Below are positions 17,043 to 25,313 of a DNA stretch of 45,158 nucleotides, piece by piece; position 1 is the first letter of the stretch, and the number at the start of each line of letters is the position of its first letter. The notes under the pieces are model-generated. The model did not search any database, was not told where the DNA came from, and saw only the letters and a list, made by a program, of their open reading frames with translations. Made by a program: the position numbers and the translations under genes. The stretch spans positions 1 through 45,158 of the forward strand of contig CAYSIX010000004.1 in assembly GCA_964431205.1 (NCBI GenBank), in the 5' to 3' direction. Origin of the DNA: CAYSIX01 sp964431205 (GTDB lineage: Bacteria; Planctomycetota; Phycisphaerae; Phycisphaerales; Phycisphaeraceae).

Positions 17043-17858
17043 ATGGCTCAGGTCTCGATCTCTCTGCCCCAGCGCCGCGCCGTCGGCAAGACCAGCCGCA
17101 AGGACCTGTGGTGGGTCCAGCCCCTGCTGACGTTTCTCGGCCTGGCGACGTTCGTCGTGTATTCCACGTGGGCGGCCTTCCAGGGCGCCCACTACGCCTG
17201 GGGGCCTTACCTCTCGCCGATGTACTCGCCCCCGCTATTCGACGCCCCGGGCATCGACTCCCACCACGCCTGGTTCGGGCCCTGGCCCTCCTGGTGGCCG
17301 AGCTGGATCCCCGCCTCGCCCGCGTTCCTGATCCTCTGGGCGCCCGCCGGCTTCCGCTTCACCTGCTACTACTACCGCGGCGCGTACTACAAGGCCTTCT
17401 GGGCCGACCCGCTCAACTGCGCCGTCGGCGAGCCCCGCGACAGCTACTGCGGCGAGGCCGGCTTCCCCCTGATCCTGCAGAACATCCACCGCTACTTCCT
17501 TTACCTGGCGATCGTCTTCATCGGCATCCTCAGCTACGACGCGATCCGCGCGTTCGTCTGGGAGACCGAGTCGGGCGGTTACACGTTCGGCGTGGGCGTC
17601 GGGTCGCTGGTGCTGACGCTCAACGTCGTCCTGCTCGCCGGGTACACCTTCGGCTGCCACTCGCTGCGGCACCTGATCGGCGGGCGCAAGGACCAGCTCG
17701 GCGAGGCGCCGCTGGGCAAGAGCTGTTACGACTGCGTCTCGTCGCTGAACCGCCGGCACATGCTCTGGGCCTGGATGAGCCTGTTCTGGGTCGGGTTCGC
17801 GGACGTGTACGTGCGGCTGGTGTCGATGGGCATCTGGACCGACTGGAGAATCCTCTGA
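17043..17858 (+). CDS. sdhC: Succinate dehydrogenase/fumarate reductase membrane (cytochrome b-like) subunit
   Basis: A 271-residue integral membrane protein with five to six helices, first gene of an operon with the flavoprotein and iron-sulfur subunits. Such subunits anchor the complex, carry haem and pass electrons to quinone. Histidines that could bind haem lie in QNIHRYFLYLAIVFIGIL and GCHSLRHLIGG. The long aromatic loop after the first helix, rich in tryptophan and proline, and its size set it apart from the small SdhC and SdhD of E. coli; one subunit seems to replace both. The ATG at 17043 has a strong Shine-Dalgarno (GAAGGAG); longer in-frame readings upstream lack one. The stop overlaps the start of sdhA (TGATG). 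Confidence 0.85.
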   Translation: MAQVSISLPQRRAVGKTSRKDLWWVQPLLTFLGLATFVVYSTWAAFQGAHYAWGPYLSPMYSPPLFDAPGIDSHHAWFGPWPSWWPSWIPASPAFLILWAPAGFRFTCYYYRGAYYKAFWADPLNCAVGEPRDSYCGEAGFPLILQNIHRYFLYLAIVFIGILSYDAIRAFVWETESGGYTFGVGVGSLVLTLNVVLLAGYTFGCHSLRHLIGGRKDQLGEAPLGKSCYDCVSSLNRRHMLWAWMSLFWVGFADVYVRLVSMGIWTDWRIL

Positions 17859-19684
17859 TGACGGCGTCGGGTGAATATCGCACGCACGAGTACGACGTGC
17901 TGGTCATCGGCGCCGGGGGCGCGGGCCTTCGCGCGGCGATCGAGGCGTCGGCGCAGGGCGCCCGCGTGGGGCTGGTCTGCAAGTCGCTGCTGGGCAAGGC
18001 GCACACGGTCATGGCCGAGGGCGGCGTCGCCGCGGCGCTGGCCAACGTCGACGCCCGCGACAACTGGCGGGTCCACTTCGCCGACACGATGCGCGGCGGG
18101 GCGTACCTGAACAACTGGCGCATGGCCGAGCTGCACGCCAAGGAAGCGCCCGACCGCGTCCGCGAGCTCGAGGCCTGGGGCGCCGTCATGGACCGCACCA
18201 AGGACGGCCGCATCCTGCAGCGCAACTTCGGCGGGCACGCCTACCCGCGGCTGGCCCACGTCGGCGACCGCACCGGCCTGGAGATGATCCGCACGCTCCA
18301 GGATCACGGCATCCACCAGGGCATCAGCGTCCACATGGAGACGACCGTCATCCACCTGCTCAAGGACGGCGACCGCGTCGCCGGCGCGTTCGGCTACGAG
18401 CGCGAGCTGGGCCGCTTCCTCGTCTTCCACGCCAAGGCCGTCGTCCTCGCCACCGGCGGGATCGGCCGCGCGTTCAAGATCACCAGCAACAGCTGGGAGT
18501 ACACCGGCGACGGCCACGCCCTGGCCTACCACGCCGGCGCCGACCTGATCGACATGGAGTTCGTCCAGTTCCACCCGACCGGCATGGTCTGGCCCCCGAG
18601 CGTCCGCGGCATCCTCGTGACCGAGGGCGTCCGCGGCGAGGGCGGCATCCTGACCAACTCCGAGGGCCGACGCTTCATGTTCGACGACATCCCCGAGCTG
18701 TACAAGAGCTCGACGGCCGACAACGAGGAGGAGGGCTGGCGGTACGTGACCGGGGACAAGAACGCCCGCCGCCCGCCGGAGCTGCTGACCCGCGATCACG
18801 TCGCCCGCTGCATCGTGCGCGAGGTCAAGGAAGGCCGCGGCAGCCCGCACGGCGGCGTGTTCCTCGACATCGCCTGGATCAAGAAGCACATCCCCAACAG
18901 CGAGGAGCACATCCGCCGCAAGCTCCCGAGCATGTACCACCAGTTCAAGGAGCTGGCCGGCGTGGACATCACCCAGCAGCCGATGGAGGTCGGCCCGACC
19001 ACGCACTACGTCATGGGCGGCGTCCGCGTCGACGCCGACACGCAGATGTCCTCGGTCCCGGGTCTGTTCGCCGCCGGCGAGTGCGCCGGGGGCTTGCACG
19101 GGGCCAACCGCCTCGGCGGCAACTCGCTCTCGGACCTGCTCGTGTTCGGCAAGCTCGCCGGCGAGCACGCGGCCAGGTTCGCCTCCGACCGCGGCACGCC
19201 CGACCTGAACCGCGACGAGCTCGAAGCCGTCGCCCGCGCCGCCCTCGAACCGATCGACGGGCGGGAAAACAGCAACGAAAACCCCTTCGCGATCCAGCAG
19301 GACCTCCAGGAGATGATGCAGGACCTGGCCGGCATCGTCCGCACGCAGGAAGACCTCGAACGCGCCCTCGAGCAACTCGAGACGCTCAAGGCCCGCGCCA
19401 AGCGGGCCACGGCCCCCAACAACCGCGAGTACAACCCCGGCTGGCACACCGCGCTCGACCTGGACAACCTGCTCACCGTCTCCGAAGCGCTGGTCAAGTC
19501 CGCGATCGAGCGCAAGGAGAGCCGCGGCGCCCACACCCGCCTGGACTTCCCGGATAAAGAGGAGAAGTTCGCCAAGCTCAACACCGTGACACGCAAGGGG
19601 CCCGACGGGCAGATGCAGGTCGCCCAGGAGCCGATCCAGCCGCTGCGCGACGACCTGCAGCAGATCATCAAGGAGCACAGTTGA
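17858..19684 (+). CDS. sdhA: Succinate dehydrogenase/fumarate reductase flavoprotein subunit
   Basis: A 608-residue flavoprotein that oxidises succinate to fumarate (or the reverse) at the cytoplasmic membrane face. It starts with the FAD dinucleotide fold DVLVIGAGGAGLRAAIEA, has the histidine for covalent FAD in GKAHTVMAEGG, the substrate region EFVQFHPTGM, VRGEGGILTNSEGRRFM, THYVMGGV and the C-terminal GANRLGGNSLSDLLVFG. Length and motifs match the family. It is coupled to sdhC by TGATG. Only the iron-sulfur gene downstream is separated, by 139 nt that hold a hairpin element (19684-19803). TCA-cycle respiration is the likely role; fumarate reduction cannot be excluded. Confidence 0.97.
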   Translation: MTASGEYRTHEYDVLVIGAGGAGLRAAIEASAQGARVGLVCKSLLGKAHTVMAEGGVAAALANVDARDNWRVHFADTMRGGAYLNNWRMAELHAKEAPDRVRELEAWGAVMDRTKDGRILQRNFGGHAYPRLAHVGDRTGLEMIRTLQDHGIHQGISVHMETTVIHLLKDGDRVAGAFGYERELGRFLVFHAKAVVLATGGIGRAFKITSNSWEYTGDGHALAYHAGADLIDMEFVQFHPTGMVWPPSVRGILVTEGVRGEGGILTNSEGRRFMFDDIPELYKSSTADNEEEGWRYVTGDKNARRPPELLTRDHVARCIVREVKEGRGSPHGGVFLDIAWIKKHIPNSEEHIRRKLPSMYHQFKELAGVDITQQPMEVGPTTHYVMGGVRVDADTQMSSVPGLFAAGECAGGLHGANRLGGNSLSDLLVFGKLAGEHAARFASDRGTPDLNRDELEAVARAALEPIDGRENSNENPFAIQQDLQEMMQDLAGIVRTQEDLERALEQLETLKARAKRATAPNNREYNPGWHTALDLDNLLTVSEALVKSAIERKESRGAHTRLDFPDKEEKFAKLNTVTRKGPDGQMQVAQEPIQPLRDDLQQIIKEHS

Positions 19685-19803
19685 TGGCCGCAAAGAGGCA
19701 CAGAACGAAGCTGATCCACTTCGGCTCGCATCGGTTCGAGATCCGCAAGTTTGTGATGGATGACGTCTGACGAAGAATCCGTTTTGTGCCTTTTTGTGGC
19801 CAT
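19684..19803 (+). repeat. 120-nt inverted-repeat (MITE-like or RNA hairpin) element between sdhA and sdhB
   Basis: The arms 19684-19707 and 19780-19803 are 24 nt long and complementary at 21 positions. The three remaining positions are G opposite T, that is G-U wobble pairs in RNA, so the transcript could pair fully. The loop is 72 nt. The left arm begins in the last base of the sdhA stop codon. It resembles the dispersed ATGGCCACAAAAAGGCACA-type inverted repeats seen between genes in planctomycete-like genomes, but that recollection cannot be checked here. It splits the sdh operon and may change sdhB expression. Confidence 0.6.
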
Positions 19804-19823
19804 GCTTGGCCTGGGAGTGACTT

Positions 19824-20663
19824 GTGGCAACGGTAACTTTCCGAATCTGGCGGGGCGACGCCAAGGGCGGCGCGTTCCAGGAATACCGCACCGACCTCGA
19901 CGAGGGCATGGTCGTGCTCGACGCGGTGCACAAGATCCAGGCCGAGCAGGCGCCCGACCTGGCCTGCCGCTGGAACTGCAAGGCGGGCAAGTGCGGCTCG
20001 TGCTCGGCGGAAGTCAACGGCAAGCCGCGGCTGATGTGCATGACGCGCATGAGCGACCTGCCGACCGACGAGCCGGTCACGATCGAGCCGATGCAGGCGT
20101 TTCCCATCCTGCGCGACCTGGTCTGCGACGTGTCGTGGAACTACGAGGTCAAGAAGCGGATCAAGCCCTTCAAGCCGCGCCCGCCCGACGCCGAGGACGG
20201 CACGTGGCGGATGAACCAGGAAGACATCGATCGCGTGCAGGAGTTCCGCAAGTGCATCGAGTGCTTCCTCTGCCAGGACGTCTGCCACGTGCTGCGGGAC
20301 CATCACAAGCACGGCGAGTTCATAGGCCCGCGTTTCCTCGTCCACGCCGCGGCGCTGGAGATGCACCCGCTGGACACCGAGGACCGCGTCGGCGAGCTGC
20401 GCAATCAGCAGGGCATCGGCTATTGCAACATCACCAAGTGCTGCACGAAGGTCTGCCCCGAGCACATCGCGATCACGGACAACGCGATCATCCCGCTGAA
20501 GGAGCGCGTCGTGGACGAGTACTACGACCCGCTGACCAGGCTGTTCCGCATCTTCAAGCCCAAGGCGAAGCGGGCCGAGCCGTCGCCGGACGCCAAGCCG
20601 CCGACTTTGGACGAGGCGTCGCGCGAGCGGCGTCGCGGCGTGGGCGTGGACGAGCGGAGCTGA
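19824..20663 (+). CDS. sdhB: Succinate dehydrogenase/fumarate reductase iron-sulfur subunit
   Basis: A 279-residue protein that carries electrons from the flavoprotein to the membrane subunit through three Fe-S clusters. The [2Fe-2S] ligands are in CRWNCKAGKCGSCSAEV and the cysteine of LMCM. The [4Fe-4S] motif is CIECFLCQDVC, and the [3Fe-4S] cysteines are in YCNITKCCTKVCPEHI. The start is GTG at 19824 with GGGAG 6 nt upstream. A charged, proline-rich tail of about 35 residues follows the usual end. It is the third gene of the sdh operon, separated from sdhA by the hairpin element. Confidence 0.96.
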   Translation: MATVTFRIWRGDAKGGAFQEYRTDLDEGMVVLDAVHKIQAEQAPDLACRWNCKAGKCGSCSAEVNGKPRLMCMTRMSDLPTDEPVTIEPMQAFPILRDLVCDVSWNYEVKKRIKPFKPRPPDAEDGTWRMNQEDIDRVQEFRKCIECFLCQDVCHVLRDHHKHGEFIGPRFLVHAAALEMHPLDTEDRVGELRNQQGIGYCNITKCCTKVCPEHIAITDNAIIPLKERVVDEYYDPLTRLFRIFKPKAKRAEPSPDAKPPTLDEASRERRRGVGVDERS

Positions 20664-20728
20664 CAAGATCGAGACGGCGCGGCGTCGCGCAGAGGCGTCG
20701 CGCACCTCAGCGCGCCGCCACGCCCGAA

Positions 20729-21223
20729 TCAGCCCTGTGCGAACGGTGAGCCCTGTGAGGCCGAGCCGCCTTGCCCGCCCTGGCCGCCTCTGGACGAGCC
20801 GATCGAGGTCGCCTGCGACGCGACGTTGACGTAGTGCGAGCGCAGCTCGTAGAGCGTGCTGGCGATGAGGTTGGCCTCCTCCTCGGTGAGGTTGCCGCGC
20901 GTCTTTTCTTCGAGCACGCCGATCAGGTCGATGTGGTGTCGGGCCAGGTCGAGGTGGGCGATGCGCTGGCCGGTCTGCGGGTCGGGGATCGCGCCCATGG
21001 CGAACAGGGCCTGGGTGGCCATGGTGCTCAGCAGGGTGGTGAAGTCGGCCTTGGGGATGCCGCCGGCCTGCGGCGAAGCGGCCGCGCCGGCTCCCGCCGC
21101 GCCCCCGCCCGCTCCGGGCTGCTGGGCCGACCGCGCCTTCTCCTGCTCGGCCAGTCGCTGCTTCTCCGCCTGCGCCTGGGCCTTCCAGTCGCTGTCAATA
21201 TGAATCTTCGGCTGCTCGGACAT
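20729..21223 (-). CDS. DUF1844-domain protein
   Basis: A 164-residue soluble protein. Residues about 55-145 match the DUF1844 type: DFTTLLSTMATQALFAMG, then IAHLDLARHHIDLIGVLEEKTRGNLTEEEANLIASTLYELR. The N-terminal part is charged and alanine/glycine rich, and the tail is a glycine-glutamine-serine stretch. DUF1844 proteins are common in planctomycetes and their function is not known. The ATG at 21223 is preferred because GAAGGGAA precedes it and a TATACT box lies about 32 nt upstream. It converges with the sdh operon across a 65-nt gap. Confidence 0.85.
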   Translation of the reverse strand: MSEQPKIHIDSDWKAQAQAEKQRLAEQEKARSAQQPGAGGGAAGAGAAASPQAGGIPKADFTTLLSTMATQALFAMGAIPDPQTGQRIAHLDLARHHIDLIGVLEEKTRGNLTEEEANLIASTLYELRSHYVNVASQATSIGSSRGGQGGQGGSASQGSPFAQG

Positions 21224-21255
21224 CGCGTTCCCTTCGTGGATCTTCTCAAAATCGG

Positions 21256-21261
21256 AGTATA
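21256..21261 (-). promoter_or_regulatory. Possible -10 box of the DUF1844 gene
   Basis: TATACT on the minus strand, 32 nt before the ATG at 21223 and upstream of its Shine-Dalgarno. No -35 box is evident. Confidence 0.35.
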
Positions 21262-21635
21262 GGCCCCGACGCGCCAACGAGCGAACGCGCGAACGGGCAC
21301 CTCCTCGCGACAGGAGTCCACCATTCGTCCATCGCGCCACACGCCGCCCAACACGACACGTGCCAATCACGCGGGACGTCGCCGCCGTCCGCCCCCGCTC
21401 ACGTCGCCCTCGTCCGCACCGTAGCCAGCGAATGCCTCGCGCACGTCACCGATTCCGCCTTCGCGCCCTGGCCATGGTACTTTACCAGCAAGCCGAGCGA
21501 CTCGCCCACGGAAGTCTGTCGCTGTAACTGCCTTTACTAAAATGGATTACGTGCGAGAAGAAATGTAGCACTGATGATTCGGATGGTGCCACCGCCCGCA
21601 AGCATGGATTATCTGAATGATAACGGAAAAATCCA

Positions 21636-21663
21636 TTGACATAGATCTCCGTCTGCGTAAACT
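21636..21663 (+). promoter_or_regulatory. Putative sigma-70 promoter of the S8 protease gene
   Basis: TTGACA (21636-21641) and TAAACT (21658-21663) with a 16-nt spacer. The -35 box is perfect and the -10 matches 4 of 6 consensus bases. About 45 nt separate it from the ATG at 21710, which has a strong GGGAGGAG Shine-Dalgarno (21694-21701). Confidence 0.55.
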
Positions 21664-21709
21664 AGGGGGGAGTGAGTGACGTCGTGAACCTTCGGGAGGA
21701 GCACTACCG

Positions 21710-23485
21710 ATGAACGGGTTTCGATTTCGCGCAGGTATGGCGATGGTTGTTTTTCTCACTACCGGGGGGGGGGCAGACGGAAACGAGTTGGCCCCGATCA
21801 ATAGTACGCTGCACGCCGATTTGCCCAACTTTGAGCCTGAGATATTCGAAACCTATATAGGTACGGTCACTTCGCAAGGAGACGCTGCAACAATAGCGGC
21901 TTCTGCGCGAACAAAGTTTGGAGTCGACGGAAGCGGTGTAAAGCTTGGCATCATTTCGGATTCCTTTGACGCGCTCGGTGGTGCGTTGAATGGTATTTCA
22001 AGTGGCGATCTTCCCGGAGCTGGAAATCCGAATGGATTTACGACACCGATCCAGGTGGTCAAAGACGACTTGTCACCGTTCCGTGTAGATGAAGGCAGAG
22101 CTATGGCTGAGATCGTTCATGACCTCGCTCCAGGAGCGAGCCTGTTGTTTCACTCGGCATTTAACTCTCCTACGCCTTCGGTCAATCATACCATAGCAAA
22201 CGCGATAAACGGATTGGTCTCGGCGGGCGCTGACATCATTGTGGATGACGTTCGCTTACGGACCGACCCTAACTTTCAGGATGGACTAACGGCACAAACG
22301 GCGAATCTGGCCGCCGCTGACGGCGTGCATTATTTTACAGCCGTTGGAAACGACGGGTCGGAAGGTTATGCCGCTCCCTATAATGAATTTGTTACGAGCG
22401 AGGGATTTCGCTTTCACGACTTTGATCCAGGTTCGAGCACGGACATCGCGCTAGACATTGTTATTCCTCCAGGGGGCAGCGTAGCTGTGGGAGTGCAGTG
22501 GAGCGATCCTTATCCCTCTCTGGGCGCGTCATCAAACGCAACTGATTTCAATGCTGGTCTTATTGATATTACTGGTCAGTTTGTCGCTGTAAGCACAAAC
22601 GAGCAGGCCGAAGGTGACGACCCATGGGAAATAACGGCGCCGACATTGGTCAATAATTCAGCGTTTCCGGCGCTTGTGGGCCTAGTTATCGAGCACATCT
22701 CTGGACCATCCGCACGCGACTTGAAGGCAATCGTCTTTAATCAGGGCATCATTGACGATCCCGATGTGGACCTCGATTCCCCAACTGCGTATGGACAGGG
22801 TCTTGCAAATGCTGTTGTCGGAGTGGCAGCCCATCAGTTTGACTTGCCGGACGACGTGGAGGAGTTCAGCTCACTTGGGCCCGGTACGATTCTCTTCGAT
22901 GGCGTTGGGAACCCATTGTTTACGCCCCAAATACGTGACGCAGCCATTGTGACTGGCCCTGACGGGGTTAACACAACCTTCTTTAGCTCGGACAGTTTGA
23001 TTGATCCAGATTCGGATCCTAACTTTTTCGGCACGTCTGCCGCGGCGCCACACGCTGCCGCTGTCGCCGCGCTGATCCTGGAAATGGCCGATCGCACGAA
23101 CCTGACGCTGACCTTCGCAGACCTTCGTCAGATTCTGATGGACACGGCCGTGGACATCGAGGCGGCGGGATTCGACAACGTGTCCGGCGCGGGACGGATC
23201 GACGCCTTCGCCGCCCTGCAATCGATCTGGCTGGTCGCCGATTTCGATCTCGATGGCGACGTCGATGCGTTCGACCTGGGCCTGTGGCAGATTGGCTTCG
23301 GCACCACCATCGGCGCGGTAATCGCAAATGGTGACGCGGACTTCGACGACGACGTGGACGCGTTCGACCTCGGGCTGTGGCAGATCAACTTTGGTCAATC
23401 CAACCTGAACCCGGAACCGACGACGTTGACTATGTTCCTGGCGTTGGGCGCGTGTGTCCGTCGACCACGTCGGACCAGGAGTTGA
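21710..23485 (+). CDS. Exported S8 (subtilisin-like) protease with dockerin-like repeats and PEP-CTERM tail
   Basis: A 591-residue secreted protein. A short hydrophobic N-terminus (GMAMVVFLTTGGGADG) looks like a weak signal peptide. The protease region has the aspartate in GIISDSFDA (D84), oxyanion-loop asparagine in FTAVGNDG, and catalytic serine in FFGTSAAAPH (S443). Where subtilisins have HGT with the catalytic histidine, this protein has VDEGRAMAEIVHD, with E128 near that place. Two dockerin-like calcium repeats follow (about 509-531 and 540-563), then NPEP (567-570), a hydrophobic stretch and a basic RRPRRTRS end, the layout of a PEP-CTERM exosortase signal. The first 1300 bases have clearly lower G+C than the C-terminal part and the neighbours, suggesting a transferred or recombined catalytic region. 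Confidence 0.83.
   Translation: MNGFRFRAGMAMVVFLTTGGGADGNELAPINSTLHADLPNFEPEIFETYIGTVTSQGDAATIAASARTKFGVDGSGVKLGIISDSFDALGGALNGISSGDLPGAGNPNGFTTPIQVVKDDLSPFRVDEGRAMAEIVHDLAPGASLLFHSAFNSPTPSVNHTIANAINGLVSAGADIIVDDVRLRTDPNFQDGLTAQTANLAAADGVHYFTAVGNDGSEGYAAPYNEFVTSEGFRFHDFDPGSSTDIALDIVIPPGGSVAVGVQWSDPYPSLGASSNATDFNAGLIDITGQFVAVSTNEQAEGDDPWEITAPTLVNNSAFPALVGLVIEHISGPSARDLKAIVFNQGIIDDPDVDLDSPTAYGQGLANAVVGVAAHQFDLPDDVEEFSSLGPGTILFDGVGNPLFTPQIRDAAIVTGPDGVNTTFFSSDSLIDPDSDPNFFGTSAAAPHAAAVAALILEMADRTNLTLTFADLRQILMDTAVDIEAAGFDNVSGAGRIDAFAALQSIWLVADFDLDGDVDAFDLGLWQIGFGTTIGAVIANGDADFDDDVDAFDLGLWQINFGQSNLNPEPTTLTMFLALGACVRRPRRTRS
23234..23398 (+). repeat. Two dockerin-like repeats within the S8 protease gene
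   Basis: Bases 23234-23302 and 23327-23398 encode two similar units that share DVDAFDLGLWQI, each with an aspartate-rich calcium-loop pattern. Such repeats occur near the C-terminus of many exported planctomycete proteins. They are part of the coding sequence. Confidence 0.8.
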
Positions 23486-23590
23486 GCGGTTTCAATCTCA
23501 CACGGCGCAACGGATGCATAAAGTGATAATGTCGGTTGGAAGTGTTGGCGGTTATGTGATCGGAGTAGAATGACACGGGGAGTGCGGCCA

Positions 23591-24607
23591 ATGAACAGAA
23601 AATACACGATTGTTGTCTTGACCTTCATAGTTATGTTCGGATGGGCAGGGCACACGAACGCGGTCTTGGTGGACCTGACGCTCAGCGCCCACTCGGACGG
23701 CACGTTCGAGCTGTACGCCTCGGCCAGCTCCGGGGACAACGGCGGGATCGGCTTCTACGGCGTCGAGCTGCTCGGGATCGACACGATCACCAACCTCGGA
23801 CCCAAGGTGGACTTCGACGACACCGACTTCGAGCCGCACGGGTTCCACTACTTCCGCTCGGCGGACGACGATCCCGTGCTGGTCGGCTCTCAGAACATCC
23901 TTGATCCGGGTTCGATCGTGTACGAGTTCGGCCAGACGGGCGGCACGCTGCCGAACGGGTGGGGCGTGGTGCAGCAGAACTACAGCGCGCCGCTGCTGCT
24001 GGCGACGGGCACGTTCACCGACGAGACCCAGCTTGGCTTCGGCGACGACATCCTTTTGAGCGTCTTCACGGACGTGGGCGTCGCGGACACGATCGAGGCC
24101 CCGGTCAACACGTCGATTACGCTGGACGGGTCGGCGATGTTTTTCGAGAGCGCCGAGGACCGCCAGTTGCGTCTTGACGCCGCCTACGCGGCCGAGCGCG
24201 AGCGGAAGCTGCGTGAGGATATCGCCAACTTTGTATCGGTGAAGCCGGGCGCGGAGCCCGCCGAGATTCTGTCTCGACCCGCCAGCCAGGATTGGTTGAT
24301 GAAGGAATCAGAAGGGCTACTTCTTTCCTACACGAAGGAGGTATTCATCGATCCTGCGATGGATGGAGGCCTGCTCAGATCAATACCTGATTTACAGTCA
24401 ACGACGCTCGATGTTTTTGAAACACTGGCTGGTATTGATAGTCCACCGCAGACCAGCACCATCGATGCGCCGATCGCCGGCGAAGACCCTGAGATTTTCG
24501 AAAACTTCGAGCCTCAGGTTCCATCGCCTTCGAGCGTGGCCGTTGTCATGCCAGTCTTTGCTGCATTGGGTCGCGGGTATCGAGGCCGCAGAGGCGAGCG
24601 TGTGTAA
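23591..24607 (+). CDS. Exported protein of unknown function with PEP-CTERM-like tail
   Basis: A 338-residue protein. The signal peptide is IVVLTFIVMFGWAGHTNA. The mature N-terminal part is beta-rich (LVDLTLSAHSDGTFELYASA, then GFYGVELLGI) and resembles the extracellular beta domain found in many PEP-CTERM proteins. A charged helical segment (EDRQLRLDAAYAAERERKLRED) and an acidic stretch follow. The C-terminus reads VPSPSSVAVVMPVFAALGRGYRGRRG, a PEP-CTERM-like signal in which VPEP is replaced by VPSP. The ATG at 23591 is used since GGGGAG lies about 8 nt upstream; an in-frame ATG at 23570 is weaker. It follows the S8 protease by 105 nt on the same strand. The 3' third is richer in A+T than the middle. 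Function is not recognised. Confidence 0.72.
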   Translation: MNRKYTIVVLTFIVMFGWAGHTNAVLVDLTLSAHSDGTFELYASASSGDNGGIGFYGVELLGIDTITNLGPKVDFDDTDFEPHGFHYFRSADDDPVLVGSQNILDPGSIVYEFGQTGGTLPNGWGVVQQNYSAPLLLATGTFTDETQLGFGDDILLSVFTDVGVADTIEAPVNTSITLDGSAMFFESAEDRQLRLDAAYAAERERKLREDIANFVSVKPGAEPAEILSRPASQDWLMKESEGLLLSYTKEVFIDPAMDGGLLRSIPDLQSTTLDVFETLAGIDSPPQTSTIDAPIAGEDPEIFENFEPQVPSPSSVAVVMPVFAALGRGYRGRRGERV

Positions 24608-24908
24608 GGCCAGCGTCTCCTATCTCGAGAATCCCTCCATCGGAGTCCAATCGAACGAGCTCGGTGCGTCATGCCGGTGGCAGAAGGGCGGCAGCCGTCG
24701 CCCATCGACGAGATTGGCGGATGTATCCGCGAGCCAAAAGGCGGGTTTTGTCCACCCCCATCGAACGACGAGCCCTGTGCCGGCTAAGCCGCCTGGCGGA
24801 TCGTTGTCATCCCCGTCCCGATTGATCAACGCCCGCGACCGACGCCGCCAAGGGCGGGCAGCGGCCGAGCCTCTATAATCGTCCCTTTCCACCCGCAGGA
24901 GCCATCCT
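24608..24908. other. Intergenic region before hisI
   Basis: About 300 nt without a convincing gene. Near its end it has a TATAAT box (24874-24879), and the hisI Shine-Dalgarno CAGGAG lies just before the ATG at 24909. Confidence 0.5.
24874..24879 (+). promoter_or_regulatory. Consensus -10 box upstream of hisI
   Basis: TATAAT, 29 nt before the hisI ATG and upstream of its Shine-Dalgarno. No recognisable -35 box lies at the usual distance. Confidence 0.5.
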
Positions 24909-25310
24909 ATGGCAGCCTCCGATGCCGATTCGACCGACAAGCTCACCGTCAAGTTCAACAACGACGGCCTCGTCCCCGCGATCGTGCAGGACGCCGACAG
25001 CGGCCAGGTCCTGATGGTCGCGTGGATGAACGAGCCCGCGCTGCAGCAGACGCTCGAGACGCGCAAGGCGACGTTCTACTCCCGCTCGCGCGGCAAGGTG
25101 TGGGTCAAGGGCGAGAGCTCGGGCCACGTGCAGGAGGTGGTCGAGGTCCGCATCGACTGCGATCAGGACGTGGTGCTGCTGCGTTGTCGGGCGAAGGGCC
25201 CGGCGTGTCACGCGGGGTACCGGACCTGTTTCTACCGCACCGTCGATGCGCAGGGCCGGCTGACGTTCGTCGAGCCGAAGGTCTTCGACCCCGAGAAGGT
25301 GTACTCCTGA
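24909..25310 (+). CDS. hisI: Phosphoribosyl-AMP cyclohydrolase
   Basis: A 133-residue cytoplasmic enzyme that opens the purine ring of phosphoribosyl-AMP, the third step of histidine synthesis. It has the motif MVAWMNEPALQQTLETR, then FYSRSRGKVWVKGESSG, the metal-binding DCDQDVVLLR and the GPACHAGYRTCF cysteine motif. There is no fused HisE (phosphoribosyl-ATP pyrophosphatase) domain, and no other his genes are near. The Shine-Dalgarno CAGGAG supports the start. The stop is only 3 nt before the GH88-like gene, so the two are probably co-transcribed although they have no obvious link in function. Confidence 0.96.
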   Translation: MAASDADSTDKLTVKFNNDGLVPAIVQDADSGQVLMVAWMNEPALQQTLETRKATFYSRSRGKVWVKGESSGHVQEVVEVRIDCDQDVVLLRCRAKGPACHAGYRTCFYRTVDAQGRLTFVEPKVFDPEKVYS

Positions 25311-25313
25311 ACG

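Larger units (their letters stand above)
21224..21709. other. Intergenic region with promoters, no gene seen
   Basis: The 486-nt stretch contains no convincing reading frame. Base composition drops from about 70% G+C to visibly lower after about 21530, where the lower-G+C segment begins. It contains a likely promoter of the S8 protease (21636-21663) and a -10-like box for the DUF1844 gene (21256-21261). Confidence 0.6.

Noticed and set aside
19715..19760. GGTTCGAGATCC resembling a tRNA T-arm
   Set aside because: No acceptor stem, anticodon arm or CCA end can be folded around it; it lies in the loop of the hairpin element.
17726..20107. Long minus-strand frame opposite sdhA
   Set aside because: Antisense to unmistakable SdhA and SdhB sequence; no domain motif or ribosome-binding site.
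23234..23398. Direct repeats considered as a CRISPR-like array
   Set aside because: Only two units, in frame and coding for dockerin-like repeats.
24750..24795. Similarity to 20741-20780 (shared GAGCCCTGTG and AGCCGCC)
   Set aside because: Only a short match, and the 20741 copy encodes the C-terminus of the DUF1844 protein; likely chance.
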